This document shows positions 34,241 to 34,274 of a DNA stretch of 34,274 nucleotides, in pieces. The notes below the pieces were generated by a model. That model searched no databases. It worked only from the letters and a program-made list of their open reading frames with translations, and was not told the DNA's origin. Within the stretch, counting starts at the first letter, position 1. Every line of letters begins with the position of its first letter. Both the position numbers and the translations under genes were made by a program. This stretch comes from Tissierellia bacterium (lineage in GTDB: Bacteria; Bacillota; Clostridia; Tissierellales; Peptoniphilaceae), in contig JAAYNG010000119.1 in the NCBI GenBank assembly GCA_012520935.1, positions 1-34,274 of the forward strand. The letters are read 5' to 3'.

Positions 34241-34274
34241 AGTAATTAGACTCTAATTGTTGTGAGCAGTGCAT
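34151..34274 (+). mobile_element. Foreign DNA abutting hsdR, probable mobile-element end (right copy)
   Basis: Non-HsdR sequence with a TGTCA-N6-TGACA dyad at 34156-34171 and the 47-nt hairpin at the edge. The element type is not identified. Confidence 0.4.
34228..34274 (+). repeat. 47-nt imperfect palindrome at window edge (right copy)
   Basis: 18 Watson-Crick and 4 G-U pairs of 23 in the plus-strand RNA, with AATTAGA-C-TCTAATT at the centre. Mirror of 1-47. Confidence 0.6.

Larger units (their letters stand above)
1..34274. repeat. Perfect 34.3-kb inverted repeat (two 17,137-bp arms, no spacer)
   Basis: The first and last bases, all gene coordinates (each pair sums to 34275) and the translated products match exactly between arms. 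The axis is ATATTTT|AAAATAT at 17137|17138. No base separates the arms and I saw no mismatch where I compared them. Long spacer-free palindromes are cleaved or deleted in bacteria (SbcCD-type activity), so a contig fused to its own reverse complement is the simplest reading. A hairpin-ended linear replicon or a very recent inverted duplication is possible, but nothing in the window encodes a telomere resolvase. Confidence 0.98.

Noticed and set aside
1..34274. Two separate operon copies as gene dosage amplification
   Set aside because: Exact identity with zero spacer, mirrored ends and shared indels make two independent genomic copies unlikely.

Overview
The whole 34,274-base window is one exact inverted repeat. 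Every base i pairs with base 34275-i, with no spacer at the axis (17137|17138), and every gene in the left half has a mirror copy in the right half. The real information content is therefore 17,137 bp. A spacer-free palindrome of this size is not expected to be stable in a bacterial chromosome. The arms also share the same apparent homopolymer indels and end at exactly mirrored points. I think a contig joined to its own reverse complement is the likeliest explanation. A hairpin-ended linear molecule or a real inverted duplication are less likely alternatives. Full gene notes are on the left-arm copies; right-arm entries are the mirror copies.

The DNA looks like a low-GC anaerobic Bacillota (Clostridia/Tissierellia-like). 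It has strong AGGAGG-type ribosome sites, GTG and TTG starts, T-tailed terminators, an indolepyruvate:ferredoxin oxidoreductase, a monomeric [FeFe]-hydrogenase of the group B type, and a choloylglycine-hydrolase-family enzyme. Amino-acid fermentation and an animal-associated habitat are inferences. I cannot name the species.

Layout of one arm, from the axis outward (right-arm strands): a split XRE-type regulator (-); a degraded copper-amine-oxidase-like domain ORF (-); the [FeFe]-hydrogenase (+), which shares a bidirectional terminator with a frameshifted membrane protein (-); a choloylglycine hydrolase family protein (-) divergent from an M55 D-aminopeptidase (+); iorA-iorB (+); a FAD/NAD(P)-binding oxidoreductase (+); a frameshifted AlbA/HATPase-type regulator (+); then a type I restriction-modification operon hsdM-hsdS-hsdR' (+). 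The hsdR gene breaks inside its Walker A motif and runs into unrelated DNA that ends in a 47-nt hairpin.

The catabolic genes fit together: IorAB oxidises aryl-pyruvates from aromatic amino acids and reduces ferredoxin, and the hydrogenase could reoxidise ferredoxin to H2. The peptidase and amide hydrolase would feed or protect such a peptidolytic life style.

The most interesting real biology is just upstream of hsdM. Three tandem ~87-bp units each carry a hairpin with covarying stems and three GNGACGAR sites at offsets 0/+11/+23. A related hairpin lies on the other side of the AlbA-type regulator gene. I propose an operator array for this RM/regulator locus. Three genes per arm are split at short homopolymers, which may be sequencing errors or (for the G6 run) phase variation.
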